46,588 nt of DNA from an uncultured Lactobacillus sp. (GCA_945971245.1 CAMFOZ010000002.1:1-46588), one strand, 5' to 3'. Shown: positions 29,935 to 38,538, numbered from the stretch's first letter. Made by a program: numbers and translations. The notes: generated from the sequence alone by a model not told the origin.

Positions 29935-30405
29935 CTACACAATGCGTGTGTTAATGTGCTTCGTAATCAGATTATAGACCAGCTTGGCATCCGCATTATC
30001 CTTGCTAATAATAATCAGGGTGTCATTTCCCGCGATTGTTCCGACAACTTCTGGAATATCAAGCTCATCGAACATTCCCGCCAATATTGTCGCGTAGCTC
30101 GAGTTCAGTGCCGTCTTAACAACATTTAAGAACTGCACCGTCTCGATCGTCCGAACGTTATCATGAATTCCCTGATAAAGCCGGTTAAAATCGTGTTCAG
30201 GCGCCAAGTGCAACTGAACATAGTAAGTATGGCCCTTACCATCGTTGGCTTTGACAATATTAAGCGCATGAATGTCACGAGAAATGGTCGCCTGGGTTGT
30301 CTCAACTCCGGCCTCTGTAAGGAGTTGTAACAACTCATCCTGGGTCTCAATCTTACGATCATTAACTAGTTGCTCAATAAATTTCCGTCTCGCTTTTCGA
30401 TCCAT
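29935..30405 (-). CDS. argR: Arginine repressor/activator ArgR (AhrC/ArcR type)
   Basis: A 156-residue ArgR-family regulator. The winged-helix N-terminus carries TQATISRDIHAL (DNA-recognition helix, about 39-50), and the C-terminal hexamerisation/arginine-binding domain has GTIAGNDTLIII near 122-133. Lying between arcA and arcD, it most likely controls the ADI genes in response to arginine. GAGAGGG lies upstream of ATG 30405. Its -10 is nested in the arcA terminator. Confidence 0.92.
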   Translation of the reverse strand: MDRKARRKFIEQLVNDRKIETQDELLQLLTEAGVETTQATISRDIHALNIVKANDGKGHTYYVQLHLAPEHDFNRLYQGIHDNVRTIETVQFLNVVKTALNSSYATILAGMFDELDIPEVVGTIAGNDTLIIISKDNADAKLVYNLITKHINTRIV

Positions 30406-30447
30406 TCGCGGTCCCTCTCAATAAAGTGGTTACACCTAAATAATACT

Positions 30448-30520
30448 AGAAAAAGCAGCAAAATTATACCCTTCCTCCGTGATTGTCTAAGAGTTAAGCG
30501 GATAATATTTGCTGCTTTCA
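30448..30520 (-). terminator. Terminator after arcA with nested argR promoter
   Basis: Minus strand AAAGCAGCAAA...ATTATCC (30519-30501) pairs with GGGTATAAT...TTTGCTGCTTTTT (30470-30448). The right arm contains TATAAT at 30468-30463, the likely argR -10. Folding of the arcA transcript therefore uses the same bases. Confidence 0.75.
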
Positions 30521-30531
30521 TTTAGTTAAAA

Positions 30532-31764
30532 TTACTTCTTAAGATCTTCACGAACAAGTGGGCAGGACATGCACCGTGGACCACCACGACCACGGGATAA
30601 TTCACTTGACCGAACCTCATGAACGAGAATTCCGTGCTTACGCAGCAAATCATTTGATACATAGTTCCGGTCATAAGTTACAACTTCACCTGGAGCAATT
30701 GTCAAGGTGTTGGAACCATCATTCCATTGTTCACGTGGAGCAACAATTGGGTCACCATTACCAGTTGGGATAAGGTCGATTTCAGGTTCGTCCAGAGCTT
30801 CTTCCAGAACGTGCTGTAAGTCAGTCCGGTGCTTGATTTCGATCTCGCCGTCCTTACCTGGGTGAAGGATGTAAGTGTCAACCTTACCGTTTTCATCCAA
30901 GATTTGTGGGTGAACAGTGAACTGGTTGTAGTTGATCATTGTGAAGACGGTGTCAAGGTGCATCATAGCGTGGTTATGTGGAATGTGAATAGCAATAACC
31001 GTGTCGTAGTTGGAGTCCTTGAAGAGGTTCCGTGCGATGTCCATGATGGCATCTGCTGACGTCCGTTGTGAAATACCGATGGCGAATACGTGGTCGCTAA
31101 GTACCAATTCGTCCCCACCTTCGATACGGGTGTCGTGGTAACGATCACGCCATACATGTACACCCTTGTTTGCGAAACGTGGGTTGTACTTGATGATGTA
31201 TTCAGTGAAGAGAGATTCACGTTGACGAGCCTTGAAGGTCATGTGGTTGATGGTAATACCGTCACCAATGGAAGCTTGTGGGTCACGAGTGAAGTAGGCG
31301 TTTGGCATTGGATCCATGAAGAATGGGTAGTCCTTGTCTTCAGCCATTTCAGCAAGTGAAACAAACTTAACATCGATCTCGTCCTTACGAACACCGGCGA
31401 TGATCTTGTCAACCATTGCTTGGGTATCCATGCTAAGCAAGTATTCCTTCAATGCGTCGTGGACAGCACCAGCTGCGTAGCCAGATTCGGCCAGCATTTG
31501 TTCAAGGAACTTGTCCTTAACTTGACTGTCTTGCAGAGCTTCTGCGGCTAACTTGGCGAAGTATAATACCTCAATTCCTTGTTTACGCAGTGTGTCGGCA
31601 AAGTAATCGTGTTCTTCCTGTGCAATTGGCAGGTATGGAATGTCATCGACAAGCATCCGGTGAAGGATGTCAGGGTAAACGTTTTCGATTTCGTGCCCTG
31701 GTCGGTGAAGCATAACTGTCTTCAGCTTTCCAATTTCAGATGTTACATGAATTGGGCTTTGCAT
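30532..31764 (-). CDS. arcA: Arginine deiminase
   Basis: ArcA hydrolyses arginine to citrulline and ammonia, the first ADI step. The 410-residue enzyme has FTRDP near residue 158, the catalytic His in [10 protein letters not shown], and the catalytic Cys398 in [13 protein letters not shown] 31764 (MQSPIHV) is chosen because AAAGGAG lies 9 nt upstream; an in-frame TTG two codons earlier is less likely. A promoter with an exact cre match lies upstream. Confidence 0.97.
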   Translation of the reverse strand: MQSPIHVTSEIGKLKTVMLHRPGHEIENVYPDILHRMLVDDIPYLPIAQEEHDYFADTLRKQGIEVLYFAKLAAEALQDSQVKDKFLEQMLAESGYAAGAVHDALKEYLLSMDTQAMVDKIIAGVRKDEIDVKFVSLAEMAEDKDYPFFMDPMPNAYFTRDPQASIGDGITINHMTFKARQRESLFTEYIIKYNPRFANKGVHVWRDRYHDTRIEGGDELVLSDHVFAIGISQRTSADAIMDIARNLFKDSNYDTVIAIHIPHNHAMMHLDTVFTMINYNQFTVHPQILDENGKVDTYILHPGKDGEIEIKHRTDLQHVLEEALDEPEIDLIPTGNGDPIVAPREQWNDGSNTLTIAPGEVVTYDRNYVSNDLLRKHGILVHEVRSSELSRGRGGPRCMSCPLVREDLKK

Positions 31765-31806
31765 ATACAATCACTCCTTTTAGAGATTCACTTGATTACG
31801 TAATAT

Positions 31807-31834
31807 ATAATAGCACGAATGTAACCGTTGTCAA
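31807..31834 (-). promoter_or_regulatory. Promoter of arcA
   Basis: Minus strand TTGACA (31834-31829), a 16-nt spacer, TATTAT (31812-31807), 43 nt upstream of the arcA ATG. Confidence 0.75.
31820..31833 (+). promoter_or_regulatory. cre site (CcpA) overlapping the arcA -35
   Basis: TGTAACCGTTGTCA matches the consensus TGWNANCGNTNWCA at all fixed positions. It covers the -35 and half the spacer of the arcA promoter, a repressing location. Confidence 0.75.
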
Positions 31835-31849
31835 ATGCCCATTTGACAA
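31828..31849. promoter_or_regulatory. Perfect 9-bp inverted repeat at the arcA -35
   Basis: TTGTCAAAT and ATTTGACAA are separated by GCCC. The left arm includes the arcA -35 and overlaps the cre site. It looks like a dimer-binding operator; the protein is not known. Confidence 0.6.
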
Positions 31850-31985
31850 TATTTTGTGTAGTTATGCATCCGGATGTATCAATTTAAATTGGCTCTCTTA
31901 TTTTATGCACCGTGCCGGTCGCAATTGCATATTTTGCGTCTGCCATATGCATGAAAGTTGAATAATAATTTCACAAACTTTTTAT

Positions 31986-32999
31986 TTAGTCTTTTTCCCG
32001 CAGGTAAGTGGCGTAGATTTGATCACGTTGATCAAGGTATTTTTGGTTATGAGCGGTTGGGTGGACCCGGTTTGATAGAAAGATAAAGCCCTGGTCAGTC
32101 TGCCGGTCAAGGATCATCCAGGTCCCGGTAAAGCCGGTGTGGCTGATTAAAAGGTGTCCATCATGCCGGTCATGCAGTAGCTTCCAGCCTAAGGAACGAC
32201 TATGGGGTCCCGGAATCAGGGTCTGATCCTTAAACATTGCATCAAGCAGCTCATTACTAAATAAGCCCCCTAAGTTATTCTCAATTAGCCGGCGACCGAA
32301 AATTACCAGATCGCTTAGGCTAGCAAACAGCCCAGCACAGCCGCAGTGCTCGCCCAAAATGTAACCCTTGGGATCATGAACCTGCCCGCGGATCAAACCT
32401 CTGCCGGCCTGAATTTCTGTCGGAACGGCAGTTGCCGGATCCGGATGGAAGGTGGCATCAGTCATGCCCAGCGGCTTCAACACGCGTTGGCTAATCACCT
32501 CCTGAACCGGTTGCTTGCAGAGGCGTTCGATGATCCAGCCGAGGTATAGGTAGTTCACATCGGCATAACAGATTTGGCGGTTCAGGGTACTATTAACCGT
32601 TTGCTGGGTGAGGAAGGCCGCTTTTAGCTGGTCGGCTGGCAGCTCATTACGGTGGGGAATGTAGCCGCAAATTCCCGAAGTATGAGTCAGAAGATTACGA
32701 ATTGTCGGCCGGTCGTCAGCAAATTCTGGCAGGTACTTTTGAACGGGATCATCCAAGTGTAGCTCCCCCTCTTGGATGAGCATCGCAATCACGGGCACCG
32801 TGCCGACGACCTTGGTCAAGGAAGCCAGGTCAAAGCGCATCCCCGGCCGTAATTTCTCTCGTGTTGGCTCCAGCTGGGCCCAACCACGAGTGGCTGTCCA
32901 TTCCCGCTTCCCGTCGAAGATCATGTAGGTCATCCCCGGAACGATTCCCTCATCAACCATTGCATTCAATTGATTAATTGTTTCTTGATATTGTTCCAT
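31986..32999 (-). CDS. Serine hydrolase, class C beta-lactamase-like
   Basis: A 337-residue protein of the beta-lactamase/EstB-like family. The catalytic SxxK is SLTK in FDLASLTKV (near residue 57), the YxN-like motif is YADVNYLYLG, and the KTG-box equivalent is HTG in LLISHTGFTGT. There is no signal peptide, so it is likely cytoplasmic. Proteins of this type are esterases, peptidases or of unknown substrate, and true beta-lactamase activity is unlikely. AAAGGAG precedes ATG 32999. It reads toward arcA with no clear terminator between, so read-through is possible. Confidence 0.88.
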   Translation of the reverse strand: MEQYQETINQLNAMVDEGIVPGMTYMIFDGKREWTATRGWAQLEPTREKLRPGMRFDLASLTKVVGTVPVIAMLIQEGELHLDDPVQKYLPEFADDRPTIRNLLTHTSGICGYIPHRNELPADQLKAAFLTQQTVNSTLNRQICYADVNYLYLGWIIERLCKQPVQEVISQRVLKPLGMTDATFHPDPATAVPTEIQAGRGLIRGQVHDPKGYILGEHCGCAGLFASLSDLVIFGRRLIENNLGGLFSNELLDAMFKDQTLIPGPHSRSLGWKLLHDRHDGHLLISHTGFTGTWMILDRQTDQGFIFLSNRVHPTAHNQKYLDQRDQIYATYLREKD

Positions 33000-33071
33000 C
33001 TCTCAAGCTCCTTTAAAATATTTTCCTCATTCTATAACCTGTCACCAGAAAATGGTAGTTTCCGGCAAAAG

Positions 33072-33097
33072 AAAAAAGCCGCCCAAATGGACGACTT
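33072..33097 (-). terminator. Terminator of the marR-ABC operon
   Basis: Minus strand AAGTCGTCC pairs with GGGCGGCTT (three G-T pairs) around ATTT, followed by TTTTCTTTT. Confidence 0.85.
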
Positions 33098-33104
33098 ATC
33101 TATT

Positions 33105-34934
33105 TTAAATTGTTTGGCCCATGAACTGACTATTATACAGGTCAGCGTAGAAACCGTTGGCCTTCATCAACTGGTCATGGTTCCCGGTCTCGATGATGTG
33201 ACCATGGTTAACCACAATAATCTGCTCGGCATTTCGAATGGTCGATAGCCGGTGGGCAACCACGAAGCTTGTCCGCCCCCTCTGAAGGGCATTCATAGCG
33301 TTTTGAATCAGTGCTTCAGTCCGGGTATCAACCGAGCTGGTGGCCTCATCGAGAATGAGAATCTCCGGATTAGCCAGGAACGCCCGGGCAATCGTCAGTA
33401 ACTGCCGCTGACCCTGGGAAATGTTGGAAGCTGACTCGTTCAGGACCGTCTGATAACCATCCGGTAGCTCCCGAATGAAGCTGTCGGCATAGGCCATCTT
33501 GGCTGCCTGATAGACTTCCTCATCGCTTGCGTCTTCCCGGCCAAAGCGGATGTTATCCATGATCGTACCGGTAAACAACCAAGTATCCTGAAGCACCATC
33601 CCGATATGCTGCCGCAGGTCATGACGGGTCATTGAACGGGTATCATGGCCATCAAGGTAGATGTGGCCACCCTGAATTTCATAGAAGCGTTCCAGCAGAT
33701 TGATGATGGTAGTCTTCCCGGCCCCGGTTGGCCCGACAATCGCCACCATATGCCCAGCTGGCGCCTGCAGATTGAAGTCTTCGATCAACGGTTCACTTGG
33801 TTGGTAGCTAAATTGAACATGCTGAAATTCGATCTTTGGCACCGGCTTAGTGGTTAATGGGTGATCTGGTACCAGGTCTTCACTCATCTCTGGTTCATCA
33901 AGGACAGCAAAGATTCGTTCCGCCGATGCGACCGTCTGTTGAATAGTACTACTCAGGTTAGCGATCTGAGTAATTGGCTGTGAGAACTGGTTGGTGTACT
34001 GGAGAAAGGCCTGGACATTACCTAACGTAATCTGGCCGTGGATGACCTGAATGGCCCCCACAACGGCCACCATTAGATAACCAAGGTTCCGGATGAAGTT
34101 CATCAATGGGAAGATCAGGATAGAGAAGAACTGAGCCTTCCAGGCTGCCCGGTAGTAATTATGGTTTTTTTCGGCAAACTGCCGTTCCTCATCTTCCTCC
34201 TTATTGAAGGTCCGGACAATCGTGTGCCCGGCATAGGTTTCCTCAACCTGACCGTTGATCTTCCCCAGTTCAGCCTGCTGACGGCTGAAGAGGCGCTGGG
34301 CCGTTGGGGCCACGAAAGCTACCACCGCCAGGCTCAGCGGAATGGTGATCAAGGCCACCAGGGTCAGTTTCCAACTAATCGTAATCATCAGGATCAGCAC
34401 CCCAACGAAGGTGATCACACTGGTGATGATCTGGATGAAACTCTGCTGGAGAGTACCGGCAATGTTATCCATATCGTTGACCATCCGACTCATGATATCA
34501 CCATTGCTGTGGGTATCGTAGAAGCTGACAGGGACCCGCCCCATCTTCTCTTCTAGGTCTTGCCGCAGATTATAAACTACCCGCTGCGAGATCCGGGTCA
34601 TAATGATCTGCTGGGCAAAACTAAAGAGCCCTGAGAAAACATACAGCAGGATGACCGTCACTCCGATGATCATGATCCGGTGAAAGTCAATCGGCAGGGT
34701 CGTCAAATGGTGCCCGGCCTTAATCGCCGTGTAGCCCTTCATCACCCCATTATAGATAATCGTCGTTGCTTCCCCCAGGATCTTCGGGGCGATAATTGAA
34801 AGGATGACTGAAACAATTGCCAGGAAGATTGAGAAAATTACACCCGCCTTCCATGGCCGTAAGTAATCAATCAGTCGCTTGGTAGTCGGCCAAAAGTGTT
34901 TAGCCTTCCTAGTCTTGGCTGGTGCGTTCCGCAC
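33105..34934 (-). CDS. ABC exporter half-transporter, consensus ATPase-site subunit
   Basis: A fused membrane-ATPase protein of about 609 residues. Six helices fill residues 30-320. The ATPase has Walker A GPTGAGKTT, signature NISQGQRQ (degenerate, G replaced by Q) and Walker B ILILDEATSSVD with the catalytic Glu. It pairs with the preceding gene as a heterodimeric exporter of the LmrCD/YfiBC type, often a drug or amphiphile exporter; the substrate is unknown. The start is uncertain: GTG 34934 has GGGGG 9 nt upstream, while ATG 34943 touches that site. The 5' end overlaps the preceding gene. Confidence 0.9.
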   Translation of the reverse strand: MRNAPAKTRKAKHFWPTTKRLIDYLRPWKAGVIFSIFLAIVSVILSIIAPKILGEATTIIYNGVMKGYTAIKAGHHLTTLPIDFHRIMIIGVTVILLYVFSGLFSFAQQIIMTRISQRVVYNLRQDLEEKMGRVPVSFYDTHSNGDIMSRMVNDMDNIAGTLQQSFIQIITSVITFVGVLILMITISWKLTLVALITIPLSLAVVAFVAPTAQRLFSRQQAELGKINGQVEETYAGHTIVRTFNKEEDEERQFAEKNHNYYRAAWKAQFFSILIFPLMNFIRNLGYLMVAVVGAIQVIHGQITLGNVQAFLQYTNQFSQPITQIANLSSTIQQTVASAERIFAVLDEPEMSEDLVPDHPLTTKPVPKIEFQHVQFSYQPSEPLIEDFNLQAPAGHMVAIVGPTGAGKTTIINLLERFYEIQGGHIYLDGHDTRSMTRHDLRQHIGMVLQDTWLFTGTIMDNIRFGREDASDEEVYQAAKMAYADSFIRELPDGYQTVLNESASNISQGQRQLLTIARAFLANPEILILDEATSSVDTRTEALIQNAMNALQRGRTSFVVAHRLSTIRNAEQIIVVNHGHIIETGNHDQLMKANGFYADLYNSQFMGQTI

Positions 34935-36669
34935 GTTCCTCATCCCCCTTCTGAATCTGTGAGTTAACGATCTGCTGGTAGGTCTTGTTGTGAGCCTTCA
35001 GCTCAGCGTGGGTACCCTGACCGACAACCTTTCCATCATCCAAGACGATGATCAGGTCTGCATCAGCAACCGTGGAAACCCGCTGGGCCACGATTACCGT
35101 CACGGCCTGCTGGACCTGCTTATCCTGACGCAGGGCCATCCGCAGCTCGGCATCCGTCTTGAAGTCCAGGGCTGAGAAGGAATCATCAAAGATGTAGATG
35201 GAAGCCGGCTTGATAATTGTCCGGGCAATCGCCAACCGCTGCCGTTGACCACCAGAGAAGTTACTCCCGTTCTGTTCAACCACGGCATCAAGTCCTCCAG
35301 CTTCCTTCACGAAATCAGCGGCCTGGGCAATCTCCAAAGCGCGCCACATCTGATCATCGGTAGCCTGCGGATTACCAAACTGCAGGTTGGACCGAATCGT
35401 CCCGGTGAAGAGGACCGCCTTCTGCTGAGTAATTGAGATCACCTGGTGAAGGTCATGTTGGCTGAGTTGTTCGATCGGTTGCCCATCGACCTCAATCTTC
35501 CCACTCTCAATATTGAAAAGCCGCGGGATGAGGTTGACCAGGGTGGATTTCCCAGCCCCGGTTCCCCCGATGATCGCCAGGGTCTGGCCGGCCTTGACCT
35601 TAAAATTAAGGTCCTGGAGGGCTAATTTTTCGGCGCCATCATAACGGAAATCAACGTGGTCAAAGCTTAGTGATGCTGGATGAGCTGGGTCAATCTTGAC
35701 CTGCTGATCCACCGGCCGGTCGGCAACACTGATTGGCATATCCAGAACAGCGTTTACCCGGCTAGCTGAAGCTGAGGCCCGTGGTACAAACACGAAGACC
35801 ATCGACAGCATCATGAAACTGATCATGATCTGGGTAGCGTAGGTCATGAAGGCGATCAGGTTCCCCACCTGCATCGTCATGTTGGCAATCAGGTGACTAC
35901 CTAACAGGATAATGCCGACGTTCGTCAGACTAAGGATCAACGTCATCACCGGGAAGAGGAAGGAGACCAGGGTAAAGGCCTTAATCCCGGTCTGGGTGTA
36001 GTCTTCGTTTGCGGCCTTGAACCGGTCCTGCTCACGCCGCTCCTGACGAAAGGCCCGGATGACTCGGACACCGGTCAAGCCTTCACGAAAGACCAGGTTG
36101 ATCTTATCCGTCTTCTTCTGGATGCTCTTAAACAGCGGGACCGCAAAGTACATCACGATCACTACAACTACTGCCAAAATCGGCAGACTGATCAGGAATA
36201 CCCGCGTCAGTCGTGGCTCCCGAATGTAGGCCAGCACACAGGCCGCCACCAGCATGATCGGTGATTGGAGCATCATTCGTAGTACCTGAACCATCACGTT
36301 TTGAATCTGCACGATATCGTTGGTTGACCGGGTGATCAGCGAGGAGTCACCAAAGGCGTTAACCTCCTTGCTAGAGAAACGCAGCACCTTACTAAAAATT
36401 TGACGCCGCAGCTTCTCCCCGACCTGCATAGACTGGGTGGCTGCAAAGTAGACGTTGCCACCCGCAGCGATTAGACCGATGGCCGCTACCAGGAGCATTA
36501 AGCCACCTTCACGCCAGATGAAGTGCATGTTTTGCTGCATGATCCCTTTATCAACTAGATCGGACGTAATCGTCGGCAAGTAGAGATCACAGGCAACCTG
36601 AATCAATAGGAAAATCACCGCCAGGGTAGTTGCCCACCAAACCAAGTTTTTCTTGGCTATCTTAATCAC
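34909..36669 (-). CDS. ABC exporter half-transporter, degenerate ATPase-site subunit
   Basis: A 586-residue fused membrane-ATPase protein. Walker A is GGTGAGKST and the signature is the consensus NFSGGQRQ, but Walker B reads IYIFDDSFSALD, with Asp where the catalytic Glu should be. This Asp plus the partner's altered signature form the degenerate site expected in heterodimeric exporters. It starts at GTG 36669, overlapping the marR stop (GTGA), and overlaps the partner gene at its end. All three genes are one operon. Confidence 0.92.
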   Translation of the reverse strand: MIKIAKKNLVWWATTLAVIFLLIQVACDLYLPTITSDLVDKGIMQQNMHFIWREGGLMLLVAAIGLIAAGGNVYFAATQSMQVGEKLRRQIFSKVLRFSSKEVNAFGDSSLITRSTNDIVQIQNVMVQVLRMMLQSPIMLVAACVLAYIREPRLTRVFLISLPILAVVVVIVMYFAVPLFKSIQKKTDKINLVFREGLTGVRVIRAFRQERREQDRFKAANEDYTQTGIKAFTLVSFLFPVMTLILSLTNVGIILLGSHLIANMTMQVGNLIAFMTYATQIMISFMMLSMVFVFVPRASASASRVNAVLDMPISVADRPVDQQVKIDPAHPASLSFDHVDFRYDGAEKLALQDLNFKVKAGQTLAIIGGTGAGKSTLVNLIPRLFNIESGKIEVDGQPIEQLSQHDLHQVISITQQKAVLFTGTIRSNLQFGNPQATDDQMWRALEIAQAADFVKEAGGLDAVVEQNGSNFSGGQRQRLAIARTIIKPASIYIFDDSFSALDFKTDAELRMALRQDKQVQQAVTVIVAQRVSTVADADLIIVLDDGKVVGQGTHAELKAHNKTYQQIVNSQIQKGDEERAERTSQD

Positions 36670-37133
36670 TTATCTTCATCCCTTTCCTTGTTTTTCAATG
36701 CCTCACCATAGTATTTGTGGAGTTGGGTTTGCATCTTGGCGACCACCCGGATAAACTGCTCCCGTTCCTGGGGAGTAACATCACTGAGCAGACGGTCGGC
36801 GAAGGCAATCCGGTGCTTATCTAGCTGAACGTGAAAACGACGTCCCTGCTCGGTTAGGTAAACTCTGATCATCCGGCGATCCCGTTCATCACGCCGTCGC
36901 ACCACATACCGGTTGCGTTCCAAACGCTCTAGGACCTCGGTCAATGATCCCGGCTTGATTTGTGCTAAGCCAGCCAGTTCGCGCTGGGTGCACCCCTCGT
37001 GGCGAGCGATCAGCTCAATGATCCGCCCTTGGCCCCGAAAGTTGGACGGCAAAGCGGAATAATGGATGGTGTTGTTGATATCCTTAACCAGACCTGCCAG
37101 CCGTTTAAAGAATTCCTCATCGGTGACCACCAC
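36666..37133 (-). CDS. MarR-family transcriptional regulator
   Basis: A 155-residue winged-helix regulator. The recognition region is CTQRELAGLAQIKPGSLTEVLERLERNRYV (about 52-81), followed by the wing RRRDERDRRMIRVYLTEQG. It most likely represses its own operon with the ABC exporter and is relieved by exporter substrates. The chosen start is GTG 37133, 8 nt after AAGGAG; GTG 37130 is possible, and GTG 37142 abuts the ribosome site. Nested inverted repeats lie just upstream. Confidence 0.88.
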   Translation of the reverse strand: MVVTDEEFFKRLAGLVKDINNTIHYSALPSNFRGQGRIIELIARHEGCTQRELAGLAQIKPGSLTEVLERLERNRYVVRRRDERDRRMIRVYLTEQGRRFHVQLDKHRIAFADRLLSDVTPQEREQFIRVVAKMQTQLHKYYGEALKNKERDEDK

Positions 37134-37148
37134 GTTTATCACTCCTTA

Positions 37149-37183
37149 TAGAATAGTTAGGTACATAACGATTGATTATTCTA
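37149..37183. promoter_or_regulatory. Nested inverted repeats, putative MarR operator
   Basis: Outer arms TAGAATA and TATTCTA (21 nt apart) enclose GTTA-GGTACA-TAAC. They lie 16-50 nt upstream of the marR start, where the promoter must be. Confidence 0.45.
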
Positions 37184-37211
37184 CTACACGCCATCCAAAA
37201 TTTAAACCAAA

Positions 37212-37365
37212 AAGGGACTGTGACTTAATCCGCTATATAGATCAAAGGTCAACAGCGCGGTACACAAATGGCCTCAAACATTCGGGGAACCGAACACTTG
37301 AGGCCTATCTGTACTCGCGAGGGGGTGAAGGCGAAGTCAGAAACGACTTCTGTTCCACTCCCTCT
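37212..37365 (-). ncRNA. Candidate structured RNA / dispersed repeat element
   Basis: About 150 nt between the Ser/Gly-rich gene and marR, with no ORF. Two adjacent compound hairpins: 37319-37364 (outer GAGGGGGTG/CACTCCCTC, inner GAAGTC/GACTTC) and 37256-37319 (CGCG-GTAC outer stem, GGCCTCAA/TTGAGGCC, then TTCGG/CCGAA around GGAA). The minus-strand 5' arm AGGGAGTGGAAC can also pair with the 3' arm GTCACAGTCCCT, which is followed by TTTTT. Orientation is inferred from that T-run. Confidence 0.55.
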
Positions 37366-37371
37366 TCATAT

Positions 37372-38241
37372 TTATTCTGTTTGATCAGAGATGGTACCAC
37401 CGCCACTGTAAGTGGGTTGACTTGGGGTCGTGCTTGGACGAGAGCCGCCACCGTTGCCACCACCATAGGTTGGCCGCCGGTAGCCGCCACCGCCACCACC
37501 GTTATTTCCTTGGTAACTGTTACCAGCACTGGTATTTGCACTACCACTGCCACCACCAGCATTATTACTATTAGCAGTATTGTTATTACTACCATTACTG
37601 CTATTGCTACTGCTGCTGGAGCTATGCGATGATGAGCTGCTCGTTGCATGTGAACTGCTGCTGGAAGACTGACTTGAGCTGCTGGAAGTACTGCTCTCAG
37701 AGGAGCTTGATTCCGTGTACTCTTCAACCTTAAGGTGTTTAACAACCTTTTTCTTACCACGAGTAGCTACAATGTCATAGGTCCCCGGGGTATCAAAGGT
37801 CATCTGCTTGGTAACAACTGCATCTCCTGAGCTAGCTTTAAAGGTCTCAAAGACTTCGCCGCTTCGGTGCCCCTTAACGACAACCTTTGTTTTTGGCGAA
37901 ATCAAAAACTTAACCTTAGCAGTACCGTTTTCATTCAAACGAACCTTCTTCTTAAAGTTAACCGTGACTTCAACATCCTCAGTCGATTCACTAGTCTCCT
38001 TAACTGGTTTACTAACCTTAGCTGGCTTAGAAGAAGCCTCACGCCGAGAAGCAAAGGACTGGACTCCAATCCCCACTAAGCTTCCCACCAGGATTATTGC
38101 CATCAACCAGTTTAAGAATACCCGGCCGCCACTAACAAAGTGGTTTCCCCGTCTGAGGTTCCGGACTTGTCGAATATATTGGATGATTAGAATAACTGCG
38201 GCAACTACCGCTAAAATAATTAAGAGATTTTTGATTCGCAT
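37372..38241 (-). CDS. Membrane-anchored protein with Ser- and Gly-rich tail, unknown function
   Basis: A 289-residue protein with two N-terminal helices (about 5-22 and 42-62). A folded region follows at about 88-172 (VEVTVNFKKKVRLNENGTAKVKF to GTYDIVATRGKKKVVKHLKVEEY), which reads like a beta-sandwich or bacterial Ig-like domain. Then come a Ser-rich stretch (175-213), an Asn/Ser stretch, and a Gly-rich end with GGGGGGYRRPTYGGGNGGG. No LPXTG motif. The tail probably lies outside the cell and could be glycosylated or wall-spanning; that is inference. I recognise no family. Confidence 0.75.
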   Translation of the reverse strand: MRIKNLLIILAVVAAVILIIQYIRQVRNLRRGNHFVSGGRVFLNWLMAIILVGSLVGIGVQSFASRREASSKPAKVSKPVKETSESTEDVEVTVNFKKKVRLNENGTAKVKFLISPKTKVVVKGHRSGEVFETFKASSGDAVVTKQMTFDTPGTYDIVATRGKKKVVKHLKVEEYTESSSSESSTSSSSSQSSSSSSHATSSSSSHSSSSSSNSSNGSNNNTANSNNAGGGSGSANTSAGNSYQGNNGGGGGGYRRPTYGGGNGGGSRPSTTPSQPTYSGGGTISDQTE

Positions 38242-38350
38242 AATTAAAACACCATAAACTTCATTTCTTCGTTTAAGACCAAATACAGAAATATTCTAAC
38301 ATGAATTAAGATAATTTTAAGTATTTTTCAAAAAATTACAAAACAAAAAA

Positions 38351-38380
38351 TGAGTTCTAAGATGCACATCTTAGAACTCA
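38351..38380 (-). terminator. Terminator after tRNA-Glu
   Basis: Perfect 14-bp inverted repeat TGAGTTCTAAGATG / CATCTTAGAACTCA with a 2-nt loop core, followed on the minus strand by TTTTTTG. Confidence 0.9.
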
Positions 38381-38388
38381 TAAACAAG

Positions 38389-38461
38389 TCACCCGCACGG
38401 GGATCGAACCCGTAACTCCGCCTTGAGAGGGCGACGTCTTAACCAATTTGACCAGCGGGCA
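38389..38461 (-). tRNA. tRNA-Glu (anticodon CTC)
   Basis: A 73-nt cloverleaf. The acceptor is TGCCCGC/GCGGGTG, with wobble pairs at 1-72 and 2-71. The D arm is GTC...GAC, the anticodon stem is TCGCC/GGCGG with loop CTCTCAA (anticodon CTC, reading GAG), and the T arm is ACGGG-TTCGATC-CCCGT. The discriminator is A, and CCA is not encoded. Confidence 0.92.
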
Positions 38462-38538
38462 ATGTCATGTAACGTACAAGAAGAATTATACGTTATCCCA
38501 CCATTACTGTCAATCCTCTTTTTTATTTTCTTACAATC

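Noticed and set aside
31951-31972. ArgR box-like sequence (TTGAATAATAATTTCA) upstream of arcA
   Set aside because: Spacing differs by one base from the consensus and it lies about 190 nt from the arcA start; too weak to list as a site.
31986-32999. True beta-lactamase (drug resistance)
   Set aside because: Motifs fit the broad serine hydrolase/esterase group, the protein lacks a signal peptide, and HTG replaces the KTG of class C enzymes.
37256-37364. Miniature transposon (MITE) reading of the double hairpin
   Set aside because: I see no terminal inverted repeat pair with flanking target duplications; nested hairpins fit an RNA or repeat element better.
37610-37720. Repetitive Ser-codon stretch as a possible CRISPR or tandem repeat array
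   Set aside because: The repeats are in frame, irregular and encode a Ser-rich protein tail; there are no spacers.
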